The translations under genes and the position numbers were made by a program. 64,000 nt of DNA from Chamaelirium japonicum (Eukaryota > Streptophyta > Magnoliopsida > Liliales > Melanthiaceae), in assembly GCA_947650365.1 (NCBI GenBank), contig OX393555.1:16294251-16358250 (forward strand), read 5' to 3'. This document shows, in pieces, positions 12,800 to 25,200 of the stretch; position 1 is the first letter of the stretch, and each line of letters begins with the position of its first letter. The notes under the pieces were generated by a model that was not told the origin of the DNA, did not search any database, and saw only the letters and a list, made by a program, of their open reading frames with translations.

Positions 12800-13594
12800 T
12801 AGGGGTGTAAATGGATATTCAAAAATCCGAATCCGATCCGTATTAGAATATGAATTTTATGGATTCAGATAGCATTTTTAATATCCGACAAAAACGAATA
12901 CGGATATCATTTTTTAATCATCGACAAAAACGGATACGGATACGAATATTAAGGTATTCGACATGGATAATCCGTATCCAATACTGACTATCTATTTAAA
13001 TGAATATCCATATATCTGTATCCGTAATATATAATATGATATTTGTGCACGTGTGTATTATGATCCAAGAACGGATTTCAATGTCTGGCTATGTTGAACA
13101 GTTGCACTAAATAGTAAGACATTGATAGCAACTTTGGTGGGTTCAGCCCACCACTCGATACGACTCAAAACATCAAGCATGACTTACTCCGACACATGAT
13201 GTAAGCCACACCACGGTAATTAAGCTTTGTGTCATACCAAACCAAATTGGAATATAATATCCTAGGATTTCTTAAAATAGCTACTGGACCCCCTAGATAC
13301 CTATTTGAGACTTTTGAGGAAAAAAACCCTGATGCTATAAGCTTCGATACTAGTCAATTGTAGTAAAATATGTTCATATATTATATAATGAATATAGACA
13401 CAATGTTCATATATTATATAATGGATATGGATATGGATATTATCCAAATATTGGTATTCTGGGAGAATACGGATTCAGATAGTTGCACTTGCTATCTGAG
13501 CGAATACGGATAAAGATGGATAGTGCATTTATAAACGGATACGGATAACGAATAATATGGTATTCACTCTGTATTAGATCCGTTTACACCCCTA
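12800..13594. mobile_element. Non-autonomous hAT-type element (unit 1 copy)
   Basis: Terminal inverted repeats TAGGGGTGTAAATGGAT and ATCCGTTTACACCCCTA lie inside an 8-bp target duplication (GGCATGAT at 12792, AGCATGAT at 13595). An 8-bp duplication and this terminus fit hAT. The body is AT-rich, full of GGATA/TATCC words and non-coding. At 795 bp it is about 190 bp longer than the unit 2 copy. Confidence 0.8.
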
Positions 13595-13838
13595 AGCATG
13601 ATAATGTCGATGGCTACCATGCTTACACTGTCGACATTCAACCATCGATATTGCTTTATGAGCATATGGTTTTCACACGAAAAAGATGGAGGAACACAAG
13701 GGAAGGAGAGAGGGGGAGGAGGAATGAAGACAGAGGGGGAGCGACGAGGAAGGTGGAGAGCGACCAGGGGTGTTGTCAAAAAAGGAGTGGTGGGGATGAG
13801 AGGGGAGGGTCGTGGAGGCAGAGGAAGTGGGGTGCGGG

Positions 13839-13945
13839 AAAAAAAAAAACTACTCTTGTAGAGTTGGTAGGTTTCGAACCGTGGTCTCTCTTATACAGAA
13901 AACACTTGAATTCATCTTCTTACAGTGGCACTACAGTGACATGTC
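13839..13945 (-). mobile_element. tRNA-derived SINE-like piece (copy 1)
   Basis: On the minus strand it carries GGTTCGAAACC (13870-13880), a match to the RNA polymerase III B-box GGTTCGANNCC, preceded by AGAGAGACCAC and followed by a short tail ending in a T-run (A-run on + at 13839-13849). Two further copies with the same AGAGAGACCACGGTTCGAA core occur in this window. The A-box is not clear, so the assignment is tentative. Confidence 0.42.
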
Positions 13946-13977
13946 AATGATATACAGTAGATTCAGTCTATGAGTCT

Positions 13978-14044
<67 letters not shown>

Positions 14045-14105
14045 GGTTTAGTATAATAGAATAGATTGTTAATGTTATAGCATCAAACACATAATATGAT
14101 ACCTC

Positions 14106-14660
14106 ACATGATCAAAAGAATTGAGACGTGCAAACATTTCTTTCTCCGCCTCTAGTGTCATCATGAGAGACAGTGTCAGAAATCACATCCTTTCTGAGGG
14201 TGCGATCTTTGATACACGAGAAGCTATTGAAATTGAAGCTCGTGCACTTCTTTATGGGCTGCGAGCTGTCCTCAAACTTGATGCTCTCTCAGTTATTGTC
14301 GAATGAGACAATCAAGTCCTTTTCAATCTCCTATCGGATGGGGATCTTTCCCCACCATGGCAGATACAAAACATTGTATCTGACTGCAAACAAATTTTTC
14401 AGAGCTTTACCTCGTGTAAATTCTCCCATGTGAAGAGAAATCTTAATGGTTATGCGGATGCATTAGCTAAGAAATCTATTCGGGATCAGGTCAGGTTCTC
14501 CTCCTTCTCTGTCCCCCTCTGCATTTATTCTCTAATGTTGTCGGAGAAACCGCAGATGAATAGTTGTAATGATCTTTCTATTTCTAGGGCTGGGGCACTA
14601 TGAATAGAACCCTCGTAGTTTCGACCCCCCAAAAAAAAAACATAATCAAAAGAATTAGGC
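14106..14660 (+). mobile_element. 5'-truncated LINE, RNase H tail (unit 2)
   Basis: Same insertion as in unit 1, better preserved. EIEARALLYGLRAVLKLDAL is readable at about 14230-14290. It is followed by PPWQIQNIV-like and LNGYADALAKKS-like segments to about 14480, then a poly(A) run at 14631-14640. Target duplications ACATGATCAAAAGAATT (14106) and ACATAATCAAAAGAATT (14640) flank it. The RNase H frame is interrupted by a stop after about 14306. Confidence 0.78.
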
Positions 14661-15098
14661 ATAAGGACTGTGCAATCATTTTTTTTTTTTTAGAAATAGG
14701 ACCATACAATCATTGTAATCACATATTCAATGTATTTCCTCACCCGATCATGCTTTCCTCACGTGGTTTCCATTTACACCAGCCTAACGGGCAGCACCTC
14801 TATATGCATCCATCAATTTGTGGCAGCCCTCAAAAATTTAAACTTATTGATACCTTGATTATCCCCGTCCCTAACCTCCGATCCCCTCTCCTTCTTCCGA
14901 TGGCGTTCTCGTCTTCCTCTACCGCCCCAAGCCTCCCCTGCTGCCCTCCTCCTTCCTCCCCCTTCTTCCTCCTCCTCATCTCCCGTCTTCCCCACATAGA
15001 AACCTAATGCCCATGGAGCAATATATTTGTAGTGCATGTCAATAGTGTTGGCAGGGACCATGCCAATACCAGAACCTACACACTGACATAGGCATGAT

Positions 15099-15700
15099 TA
15101 GGGGTGTAAATGGATATTCGAAAATCCGAATCCAATCCGTATTAGAATATGAATTTTACGGATTCAGATAGCATTTTTTAACATCCGACAAAAACGAATA
15201 CGGATATCATAAATACCAAAGCAGAGACATTGATAGAACTTTGGTGGGTTCAGCCCACCACTCGATGCGACTCAAAACATCGAGCACGACTTACTCCGCC
15301 ACATGATGTAAGCCACACCACGGTAAGCTTTGTGTCATACCAAACCAAATTGGAATATAATATCCTAGAATTTCTTAAAATAGCTACTGGACCCCCTAGA
15401 TACCTATTTGAAACTGGTGAGAAAAAAAAAGCTCGATGCTATAAGCTATGATACTAGTCAGTTGTAGTAAAATATGTTCATATATTATATAATGAATATA
15501 GACACAATGTTCATATATTATATAATAAATATGGATATGGATATTATCCGAATCTGGGTACTCCAGGAGAATACAGATTCAGATAATTGCACTTGCTATC
15601 CGAGTGGATACAGATAATGATTTGGATAGTGCATTTATAAACGGATACGAATAACAGATAATATGGTATCCACTCCGTATCAGATCCGTTTACACCCCTA
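15099..15700. mobile_element. Non-autonomous hAT-type element (unit 2 copy)
   Basis: Same element as 12800-13594, with a perfect 8-bp target duplication GGCATGAT at 15091-15098 and 15701-15708 and matching terminal repeats. It is 602 bp long and non-coding. Confidence 0.85.
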
Positions 15701-15949
15701 GGCATGATAATGTCGGTGGCTACCATGCTTACATTGTCGGCATTCAACCATCGATATTGCTTTATGAGCATATGGTTTTCACACGAAAAAGATGGAGGAA
15801 AACAAGGGAAGGAGAGAGGGGGAGGAGGAATGAAGACAGAGGGGGAGCGAGGAGGTAGGTGGAGAGCGACCGGGGGTGTTGTCGAAAAAGGAGTGGTGGG
15901 GACGGGAGGGGAGAGTCGTGGAGGCTAGGCAGAGGGAGTGGGGTGCGGG

Positions 15950-16060
15950 AAAAAAAAAAACTACTCTTGTAGAGTTGGTAGGTTTCGAACCGTGGTCTCT
16001 CTTATACAGTAAGCACTAGAATTCACTTTCTTACAATGGCACTATAGTGACATCTCAATG
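15950..16060 (-). mobile_element. tRNA-derived SINE-like piece (copy 2)
   Basis: Duplicate of the copy in unit 1, with the B-box-like GGTTCGAAACC at 15980-15990 on the minus strand and the T-run tail at 15950-15960 (A on +). It is the last repeat before the HSP90 promoter. Confidence 0.42.
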
Positions 16061-16145
16061 ATATACAGTAGTTTCAGTCTATGAGTCTGATTCTAAAAAT
16101 TCGGACCAAGTGGTCGAAAGGCATTTCCATTTTCTCTCTCTTGCT

Positions 16146-16160
16146 GTGATTCCAGAAGCA
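16146..16160 (+). promoter_or_regulatory. Candidate heat-shock element upstream of HSP90
   Basis: TTCCAGAA at 16150-16157 matches the HSF core TTCnnGAA, about 130 bp before the HSP90 start codon. Only two pentamer units are present, whereas functional elements normally have three or more. It may also lie in the 5' UTR, which looks pyrimidine-rich from 16130 on. A weak candidate. Confidence 0.3.
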
Positions 16161-16283
16161 TCTCTTTGTCCCTTCCTTCCTTCTCTAGCCCTCTATCTTC
16201 CCTCTTAAAACCCTCCCGGGGCCGCCCACTCCAAAGCTAGGGTTTTTCTTATCCCCCCCTCCAAACAAAATACCTAGGGTTTC

Positions 16284-19200
16284 ATGGCGCCGGTTTTGAG
16301 CAGAAGCTTGGGGGCTTCCTCGTCTGTAGCATCCCTTCATCTCTCTACTCCGCTGCTTTCCAATACCCACAGAGCCGTGCGGCTCAGAACCTCGTTTAGG
16401 CCTCAATCTCTTCAAGGGAGAAATGGGTCTTGTGCTGCGGGACTGAGGTGGAAGGTGGGAGGGAGGGAGAGGAGGATGCCTGTCCGGTGCGAGGCGGCGG
16501 TGGCCGAGAAGGAGGCCGGGGAGGCTTCCGGCGAGAAGTTTGAGTACCAAGCCGAGGTGGGGTTTCTTTAATCTTCTGATTCCTACCCTTCTGCGCTCTG
16601 TTCTTTTGTTGTATCGATGTAGTTGATGTTCTTATTGTCTACTGAGTTAAAAAGGTGGGGCTTTTACTGCTATATCAGAATCGGATCTTTGTTCTTATTT
16701 TACTTTGAGTGGTGGGGTTTTGTGATTTCAGTGATGGAATTGTTATTGAGTTGTTCTGTTCCTTTAGATCTAGATTTTTCTCTGGATTTTAGATAATTTT
16801 TTTTAATCTTTGGATTGTTGGTTTCGCTCCGATTGGCGCAATTGTTTGATTGGTGCTTTGGTTGAGCTAACAATTGTAACTTGTAATTTGTATTCATTTT
16901 GTGTAATCAAATGGACGGTTATGATGTGAATGTGATTGTGTTCGATATTTGTATCGTTGTATGGTTACGATGGAATTTTTTTTATTTTTTTCATTGAGCA
17001 AATTATAAATACATGTCAAATTTTTTGCTTGCCCTAATATTTTGATAAACTAGTAAGTTCTCATTCCTATGAATCATAGTTACGAAAATGTCTGACTATG
17101 TTGTCAAGTTGCGATAATGTTTTCAAGTTCTTATTGTTGGCACAATGGATTGATATAAGAAATATAAATTTACCTTCAGGTGTAATCAGATCTCTTCTCA
17201 TTTATTTACCCTTTTATGCTACTCCTGATTGATTTGATAATAAAAATTTGGACTTTATTTGAATTGCATCTGTATTCCTTTCTAGAAAGGTATGACAACA
17301 GAAGAAACATAGGATGATCTTTTGGTTGCCAAGGTTTCATGCAAGAAATAATAAATGTAAGCATGATTCTTGGCTTTACAAACTTAATTTACTCTACACA
17401 CTTGTCAAAGTAGCTTATACTCATATCAAGAAAACAAGAAGATAGTATGTTTCTCAAATAAATTGAAATATGTTGATACTTGATACCTAATTTGTGTAAT
17501 TTAGTTGAAAGCTTAGGTCACGTGCATCTAAAGTGCTAGTTTACAGCAGATGTAATATTCATTGCTTTTTTGTGATGCAAGTTTGATGTTTCTGTATATT
17601 TATGTTAAGTTATTTCTATATGTGGTATTATTTATTAGATAATATCGTACTCATCATGCTGTAAACCTTTAGGCCCAAAGATATCATGGTTACTTCTTGT
17701 TTGTGGGTTCATTTCATCTTTGTATCTGCATAAACAAATGTTTCATACAGCCGCCATACGCATCGGATCAATGATCGGAAGGAACAAATTAGGTCTTTTT
17801 ATATTCATCAGTTTATTTTTCATGTTCAAGTTCTCATCAAATATAGCTCCTGAATCATCAAAGGACTATTAAGTTTCTTTTACATGCTCTACTTCTGTTT
17901 GATTGATTGTTTCTACTTATCATTTCAGGTCAGCCGCCTGTTGGATTTAATTGTACATAGTTTGTACAGCCACAAGGAAGTGTTTCTTCGGGAACTTGTA
18001 AGGTTAGTGACTACTGAAATATATTTTCATCTGCACAAGTAATGAACCCATAACCCACCATTGCCATCTAGGTTCTTCTGTAGATTCGTAGTGTAAACTG
18101 CTGCTTTTTTGCAGTTTCTTAATTAAGTTAATGCATGCTATGATGTAAACTTGCTATTATCGTTAGTCTTTTCAAGAACCTGCATGCATCAGCTGATTTT
18201 CGAGCCGAGCCTGATTTTCGAGTTTTTGAACATTGATATGTGCAATTTTGTTTTTATATTTTTCATATTGCTGGATAGTACTGCTAACTAGTTTCATCTC
18301 TTTCAGTAATGCTAGTGACGCGCTGGATAAGCTGAGATTTTTAAGTGTGACTGAGCCTTCTCTGCTTGGTGATGCGGGTGAATTGGAGATACGAATCAAG
18401 CCTGATCCAGACAATGGGACAATTACTATTACGTAGATTTCTAATAGGTCTCTTGATTCCGTTTCCTCGCTATCGAAATGAATACTTAAATTTATATATT
18501 TTTGCCTGGCAGAGATACTGGCATTGGAATGACTAAAGAAGAGCTTATCGATTGTCTTGGAACTATTGCTCAAAGTGGAACCTCAAAATTCTTAAAGGCC
18601 TTGCAGGTATTGTCTATTTGCTTATTGATAATGTTGTGTCGTTGTTTTACTTTGTTTGCTTATTCATCTCACTTATGGTTTGTAAACCTAACTAAGGTAA
18701 TCTGGGCACCTCTCTTATATATATCGCTAAATGAAACCTGTATCATTTATAGGATAACAAGGATTTCGGGGCAGACAATAGTTTGATTGGTCAGTTCGGT
18801 GTTGGTTTCTATTCAGCCTTTCTTGTTGCGGACAAGGTAAATAACGTTTCCTTAATGGATGCGTTTAAATATGCAGGTTGTCAATGCTTATTCTTAGAAG
18901 ATTCACCTGACATTTCATTGTTTGTTTGAAATATTGTTCAAAAACTCAAAACTCTGGCTTGACTCTAAAGCCAACCAAGTCGAGCGAACTCGGTCCGACT
19001 CACCTGACTTTTATCCCAACTCGGTCTGACTCGGCCATATAACTTGACTCAAAATCTGGCTGAGTTGGTTCGATTCAGTCCGAGGATTAAAACAGTGGTT
19101 TGAAATATATTAAAAAAATGCCTGGGGGTTAAATATTTACCACATGGGAAAACAGGTGGTTGTGTCAACTAAAAGCCCAAAATCAGAAAAGCAGTACGTG

Positions 19201-22200
19201 TGGGAAGCGGTAGCTGACAGCAGCTCATTTGTGATAAGGGAAGAAACAGATCCAGAGAAGTTAATACGTCGGGGTACAGAAATTACCCTCTTCCTAAGAG
19301 TACGACTATTCTACTACTCCCTCTTGTGTTCTACTTCTATCTTGATCTCTTTAATAGACCCAATGGTTTTAGTAATTGTTTCAGCCTGATGATAAATATG
19401 AATTTGCGGAGCCCACAAGGATCCAGGGATTGGTTAAGAACTACTCACAGTTTGTATCCTTTCCAATATACACATGGCAGGAGAAATCAAGGACTGTAGA
19501 GGTGAGAATGATCTATAAGATTTTAAGGAATATATTTGTTTACAGGCTAACTTGTTCTGTATATATGATGGGGTTCCTTGCTTTATTCTGGATAGGTTGA
19601 GGAGGAGGAGGAACCAAAGGAGGGTGAAGATGCAAAACCAGAGGTATTTTATAATTTCTTGAAGATAGCTTTTGCAAGATGCCTTCCACATGATTATCAC
19701 TATCACTATTAAGCTGATTTCTTCCTGTTGGTTTTGGCAGGGTGAAAAGAAGAAGAAAACTAAAACTGAGAAGTACTGGGACTGGGAATTGGCAAATGAA
19801 ACAAAGCCGATATGGGTACATCTATAATTCCCTCTCTCTCAAACAATCACACTGCACTTCACTAGGGGCATAAACTTCTTTCACCTTCAAGTACCCTGAT
19901 TTTGTAACTGTATATGGGTTTAGATTCCAACTTCAGGCGTATCACTATTACTTTCTTTTGGTTTTGCAGATGCGGAATCCAAAGGAAGTTACGAAAGATG
20001 AGTATAGTGAGTTCTACAAGAAGACATTCAACGAGTTCTTGGATCCACTTGGTTACACGCACTTCACTACCGAGGTGCACATTGTTGAAAATATTTAGTT
20101 AAAACTTTATGAGCTACCAAGCAACTCATTTAGATATGGACAATGTGAAACTGACATATACTTCATTATTTAATAGGGGGAGGTGGAGTTTAGAAGTGTT
20201 CTTTACATACCGGGTATGGCGCCTCTTAACAACGAGGACATTGTAAATCCCAAGACGAAGAATATACGCTTATATGTCAAGCGTGTATTTATTTCTGATG
20301 ATTTTGATGGTGAGCTGGTAAGTACACTGGATAGTGGATAGCAAGGTTGTGAATTAGACGTTGATAAAAAATCTCTGATAATGTGAATAATGTTTTTGGA
20401 CTGGTATGTTTAAATTTGTATTTCTTCTTAAACTTAGTTAATGCGTATGTTTGCTCAATTTAACTTGCCTGTTTCAGTTTCCTCGGTATTTGAGCTTCGT
20501 GAAGGGTGTAGTTGACTCCAACGATCTTCCTCTCAATGTTTCTCGTGAGATCCTTCAAGAAAGTCGAATTGTAAGTCGTAATAGGGTTATATCATCATAT
20601 TATACATATCCTTTTTCAATGTTATTGTAGTGTTATAATTTATAAGTAGTCTGACTCCTGGGCGATGCTCTGGACGTCGTTCACACCCATTCGACGAAGA
20701 TGGGCCCAACCAGGTGAATCGCACTTACCGCGAATTGCACCCACGAGGCACTAGATAGGTGGGCCCAACCTGGTGAATCGTACCCAGTGATACCTCGTGT
20801 CTTCTGGGTAACAACGGAACCCGTTCTTTTTTCCCCCTACAATTTTGGGAGTTGATCCACGTGGCTCCGTGAGGGTCACAAAACTCTCTACATGGTAGAA
20901 TCTGGGAGCAAATGCTCCATTTTAGTGTACAGTATATATTGCCAGTGTATATATTTTTTATTTATTCATTATTTGTTTTTTATTTAACATCAACAGGTCA
21001 GAATCATGCGGAAGAGGCTTGTTAGGAAAACATTTGATATGATTCAAGAGATATCGGAAAGTGAAAACAAGGAGGTATGAAGTGTTATTAAGGTGGAGTT
21101 CACTTGCATTTGCATACTGTATGAGACCCGTGTTTATGGAGCTCTGTCAATCTGTTGCAGGATTACAAAAAGTTTTGGGAGAATTTTGGCAAGCTCCTCA
21201 AATTGGGCTGTATTGAAGACTCAGGAAACCACAAACGCCTTACACCACTGCTGCGCTTCCACTCGTCGAAATGCGAAGAAGATCTGATAAGCTTGGATCG
21301 GTATGTGGAGAGCATGCCTGAGAGCCAGAAGGCTATCTATTACTTGGCCACGGACAGCCTAAAGAGTGCCAAAACTGCCCCATTTTTGGAGAAGTTGCTC
21401 CAGAAGGATATTGAAGTACGGGCGCTCTCCACTGCAAAGACCCTATTGAACTGTGTATTCTGTATGCTTGACCCATTCTTTTTCTACTTTGTTTTTGAAG
21501 GTTCTATATCTTGTTGAGCCTATTGATGAGGTCGCGATACAGAACCTACAGACCTACAAAGAAAAGAAGTTTGTTGATATCAGCAAGGAAGATCTAGAAT
21601 TGGGTTAGTGGTTTCCTGACTCTTTTAGATCTGAGGATTGTTTGGACTTCTTTTTTTACTATCAAGCTTTTTCCCAGTGATCTAGGTTTTCCATTTGGCC
21701 TTTTTACCAGTTATTTCTACAATGAATATTTGAACCTTTTATGTTCTTGTAGCTTTTTTCTTTGGGTAATTTTATTCAACCCAAAATTACTTCACATACC
21801 CTACCCCTTCCTTTATCCATACCTTTTTTTGATGGCAAGTATGCCCTCCATTTACCCCACATATAGCCCTTACCCATCGTTACCCACTGGCCTCCCCTCT
21901 TTTATACCCCACCTCCCTCCCCTCCTTCCCCATTTTCGGAGGTCTGGAGCCACCACCGTCTCCCCTCCTCCTTCTACATCGTCGTAGCTGATGTCGCCTT
22001 CTCTTCTCCTCCTTGTCCATCGTTGCCGGCTCCACTTCCCCTGTTGGAGGTGGCAACGATGATGAAGTAGGAGGGGAAGGGGAGGTGGCAGCGACTCCGA
22101 CGATGTGGAGGCAGCAACGATGGGGAAGTAGGAGGGGGGAAGGAGAGGTGACATCAGCTTTGGCAATTGGGAAGGAGGAAGAGGGAAGGGGAGGCTTCGA

Positions 22201-25200
22201 CGAGAGCGAGAGGAGGGGAGATACTGGTGGCTCTGGTCATGGGGAAGGAGGGGTGGGAAGTGGAGGAAGGAGGGAAGCAGGTGAGGTATGAAGGAGGTGA
22301 AGCCGATGGGGTATGTGGGAGGGCAGACTTGCCGTTAATAAAAAGAAGGGGTGGAGCCATGGGCACAATAGATGGAGTGAACTCATCAATTTTGTGGTGT
22401 GAATAAAATTTCCCCTTCTTTTTTTGCTGGTGTTGGTGTTTTGGCGTGGAGTGGGTTTGTATGGGTGCATTTTCACTGATGAGCAACTTCTGATTTCAGG
22501 CGATGAGGATGAGGTGAAAGAACGAGAAGACAAACAGGAGTACAATCTCGTATGTGATTGGATAAAGCAACAGCTTGGTGAGAAGGTTGCAAAAGTCCAA
22601 GTCTCAAAGCGGCTCAGCACTTCACCATGTGTGCTAGTTTCGGGCAAGTTTGGATGGTCTGCAAATATGGAACGGTAAAACTGCTGGTTTTTTTTTGTGT
22701 GTGTGGGGTACTTTAATCTTATCGTCTACAGTTTCTGGTATCGGTGTCTTTCCACCTGCTAAATCTCGTAATCTTTTCTCATGTAGGCTCATGAAAGCTC
22801 AGACCCTTGGTGACACATCAAGCTTGGAATTCATGAGAGGAAGAAGAATTTTGGAAATTAATCCCGATCACCCCATCATTAAAGACTTGAAGGTACGATT
22901 GTTCAGCAGATATTATTTGTTTGACTATTTTGAAAAGCATTTATAACTACTATTGTGCATACTATGGAATTTCAAATTATAATATCTGATATAGGGTGCT
23001 TTTTTTTTTTTTTTGGAGGGGGGGGGGGGGGGGGGGTAATGTATGTTAGGTCCTAGCCAATAGATCGGTTCGATGAACAAGACACTCATAATCCGTTTAA
23101 GCTAAGGTTCCAGATTTATTTCATAAACCCGAAATTATCCTCCATCTGCTCTCCACTCTCCCATCTCTCTAGAGCTGCCATGGTAGGGATGGCAATGGTG
23201 CTGTTTGTGCGGTTTTGAGCAACACCGAAACCACACCGCAACACCGAACCGCCACATTGCACCGCGATAGTGTGCCATTATCTAAAACTGAAACCGCACT
23301 ATCGCGGTTTATCATTATAATGGTCTAAACAGTGCGGTTTTTTGCTGTTTGGTCAAAACCGAAACCGCACCGCTATACTGAAACCGAAACCGCACTGCAC
23401 CGTGACAGTTTTATATTTTGGCAAACTAAAACCGTACCATTTAGGTGCGGTTTACCGCTGTTTTCGGTTTTAAACCGCATCGCTACCATCCCTATGCCAT
23501 AGCAGTGATGGAGGTAGCATGAGCAAGAGAGGTGGTGGCGACGGGGGGCGGGCGTGACGCCCTCCTCCACTCCGTCGTCCTCAGTGCCAGTGTTATCAAC
23601 GCGTTAAGGTGGGCTCAAGGCGCTCAACCTTAATGGCGCCTGAGGCGAGAGGCGAGGCGAGCGCTTGATTGAAACAAGGCATGCAAAAAAAAAACTCTAT
23701 ATATATATTATAAATGACTAGTTGAAACAAGTTCTCATAATCATATAGCATGTGTCATCAAATACCAATAAAACTTATCATTATCAAGTCGTATAATCTA
23801 TATCATCCTCATCTTAAAAACTATAAAATCTAAATAATATAGATTGTGATCTAGGCCTGGATGTCTATAAGTAAGATGAAAAAAATGTGAATTGATGTGA
23901 AGAAAGATATAAAGAATTAGGACACTATGTAACTGAATCAGAATCTAAATTAAAAAACCGAGAGGAGAGTTTTGATGGTAACATTATACTCTCTTCATGA
24001 CGGACGCTGAAGGCGACCCCAAAGTTTAAACCCTAATATGCTCGATCGTCACAAGTTCTTTTTTATCTTGCTCAATCGCGTGAAATATTTGAATCCACGG
24101 GGCACGGGATCCTCTGAGGTTATAAACTCATAGGATCGTATAGGTTAAAGCTAAAATTGAATCTCAACCTTTCGTTACACCTAGCCCGACTAGTGAATCA
24201 CACTCAATCCCAAATGTCATACAAAAGGACGACTTTGATTCAGTTTAGCATCAACCTAAACCGTCAATTAAATGAGGCGTGCGCCTCGACAGCCTTGCGC
24301 ATCGACCGCCTCAGGATGTAAGGCGGGCGCCTTAAGCTGACTTATATACCTGCTCTCGCCTCAATTCAGGCGAGGTGCCCTTGGCTCGCCTCTCGCCTCT
24401 CGCCTCTCGCCTCTCGCCTCTCGCCTCAGGCGGGCGCCTTGGCTCGCCTTAACTACATTGCTCAGTGCCCACGATGACCTTGACCTCCGCCTCCTCCCAC
24501 CCCCTGACGCCTCATACTTCCTCCTCAACGGTGCTCGACGTCGCTGCTCGACGTCGCTGCCCTAGCTGTGGCGAGCAGCAGAGATGAGAGGTGGGCAGCA
24601 GATAGGATTCGGTTCTAATTAGGTTTAGTATTAGTTCTAGGGTTCATCCTATGGCCTATAGATCTTAGGATTTATGATTTGGTTTAGTTTAGAAATGAGT
24701 GGCATTGAAATGAAGATTTGAATCATAATGAGGGGTAATTTCGTCCTTTATATTTAGCTAAAACGGATCTCTTGTAGGGGACCGTCACCAAGTCCTTTAG
24801 CTTAGTTCAAGATCCCTCTTATTAATTGGAATAACATAATTATTGGATCTGTTCCTTCCAAAATAGAAATGGGCTGGTGGGGTTATGAACTTAGATCATG
24901 GAATCAACTCGTCATCAGATTATAAGTTCATTCCAGCAATCAAAATAAAGGACTGAAAGTTTATCCTTAGTAGTACGGTTAAATCTCTTTAAACATGCAC
25001 TGATTGTTCCCCATTTGGTCAAGTGATTCCAATGCAGCCAACCTCTTCTAACTTCTAAGCCTTCGTATTGATTACAAAATTTTGCAGGCTGCATGCAAGA
25101 ATGACCCAAGCAGCGAGGAAGCCAAGAGGGCAGTGGATCTATTGTATGATACGGCGTTGATCTCAAGTGGATTCACTGTAAGTCTTTTGAAATCATTCTT

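Larger units (their letters stand above)
11925..13977. repeat. Tandem duplication, unit 1 (about 2.05 kb)
   Basis: Starts at GAACTCTCTCT and ends at CAGTCTATGAGTCTGA, exactly where unit 2 starts again with GAACTCTCTCT. It contains, in the same order as unit 2: a (CT)n tract, a short LINE tail, a pyrimidine-rich block, a hAT-type element, a purine-rich block and a SINE-like piece. Unit 1 lacks about 230 bp present in unit 2 near 14690-14910 and has a longer hAT-type element. Confidence 0.9.
13978..16090. repeat. Tandem duplication, unit 2 (about 2.1 kb)
   Basis: Colinear with unit 1 throughout and similar by eye apart from indels. It ends at 16090, less than 200 bp before the HSP90 start codon, so the sequence upstream of that promoter is duplicated transposon-rich DNA. 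Shared insertions with shared target duplications show that the LINE and hAT-type insertions came before the duplication. Confidence 0.9.

Noticed and set aside
13870-13880. GGTTCGAAACC considered as part of a functional tRNA gene
   Set aside because: No cloverleaf, acceptor stem or anticodon arm can be built around it; SINE-like origin fits better.
13598-15928. Similar open frames (HRYCFMSIWFSHEKDG) in both tandem units
   Set aside because: They persist only because the DNA is duplicated; they are purine-rich, differ in length and match nothing known.
11900-16090. Regularly spaced repeats considered as a CRISPR-like array
   Set aside because: The units are 2 kb, contain plant transposons and lie in a nuclear plant locus; no short repeat-spacer pattern exists anywhere in the window.
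21870-22647. Several 80-136-residue open frames in HSP90 introns 15-16
   Set aside because: They come from the purine/pyrimidine foldback arms and from antisense of exon 16; the exon structure of HSP90 fully explains the region.
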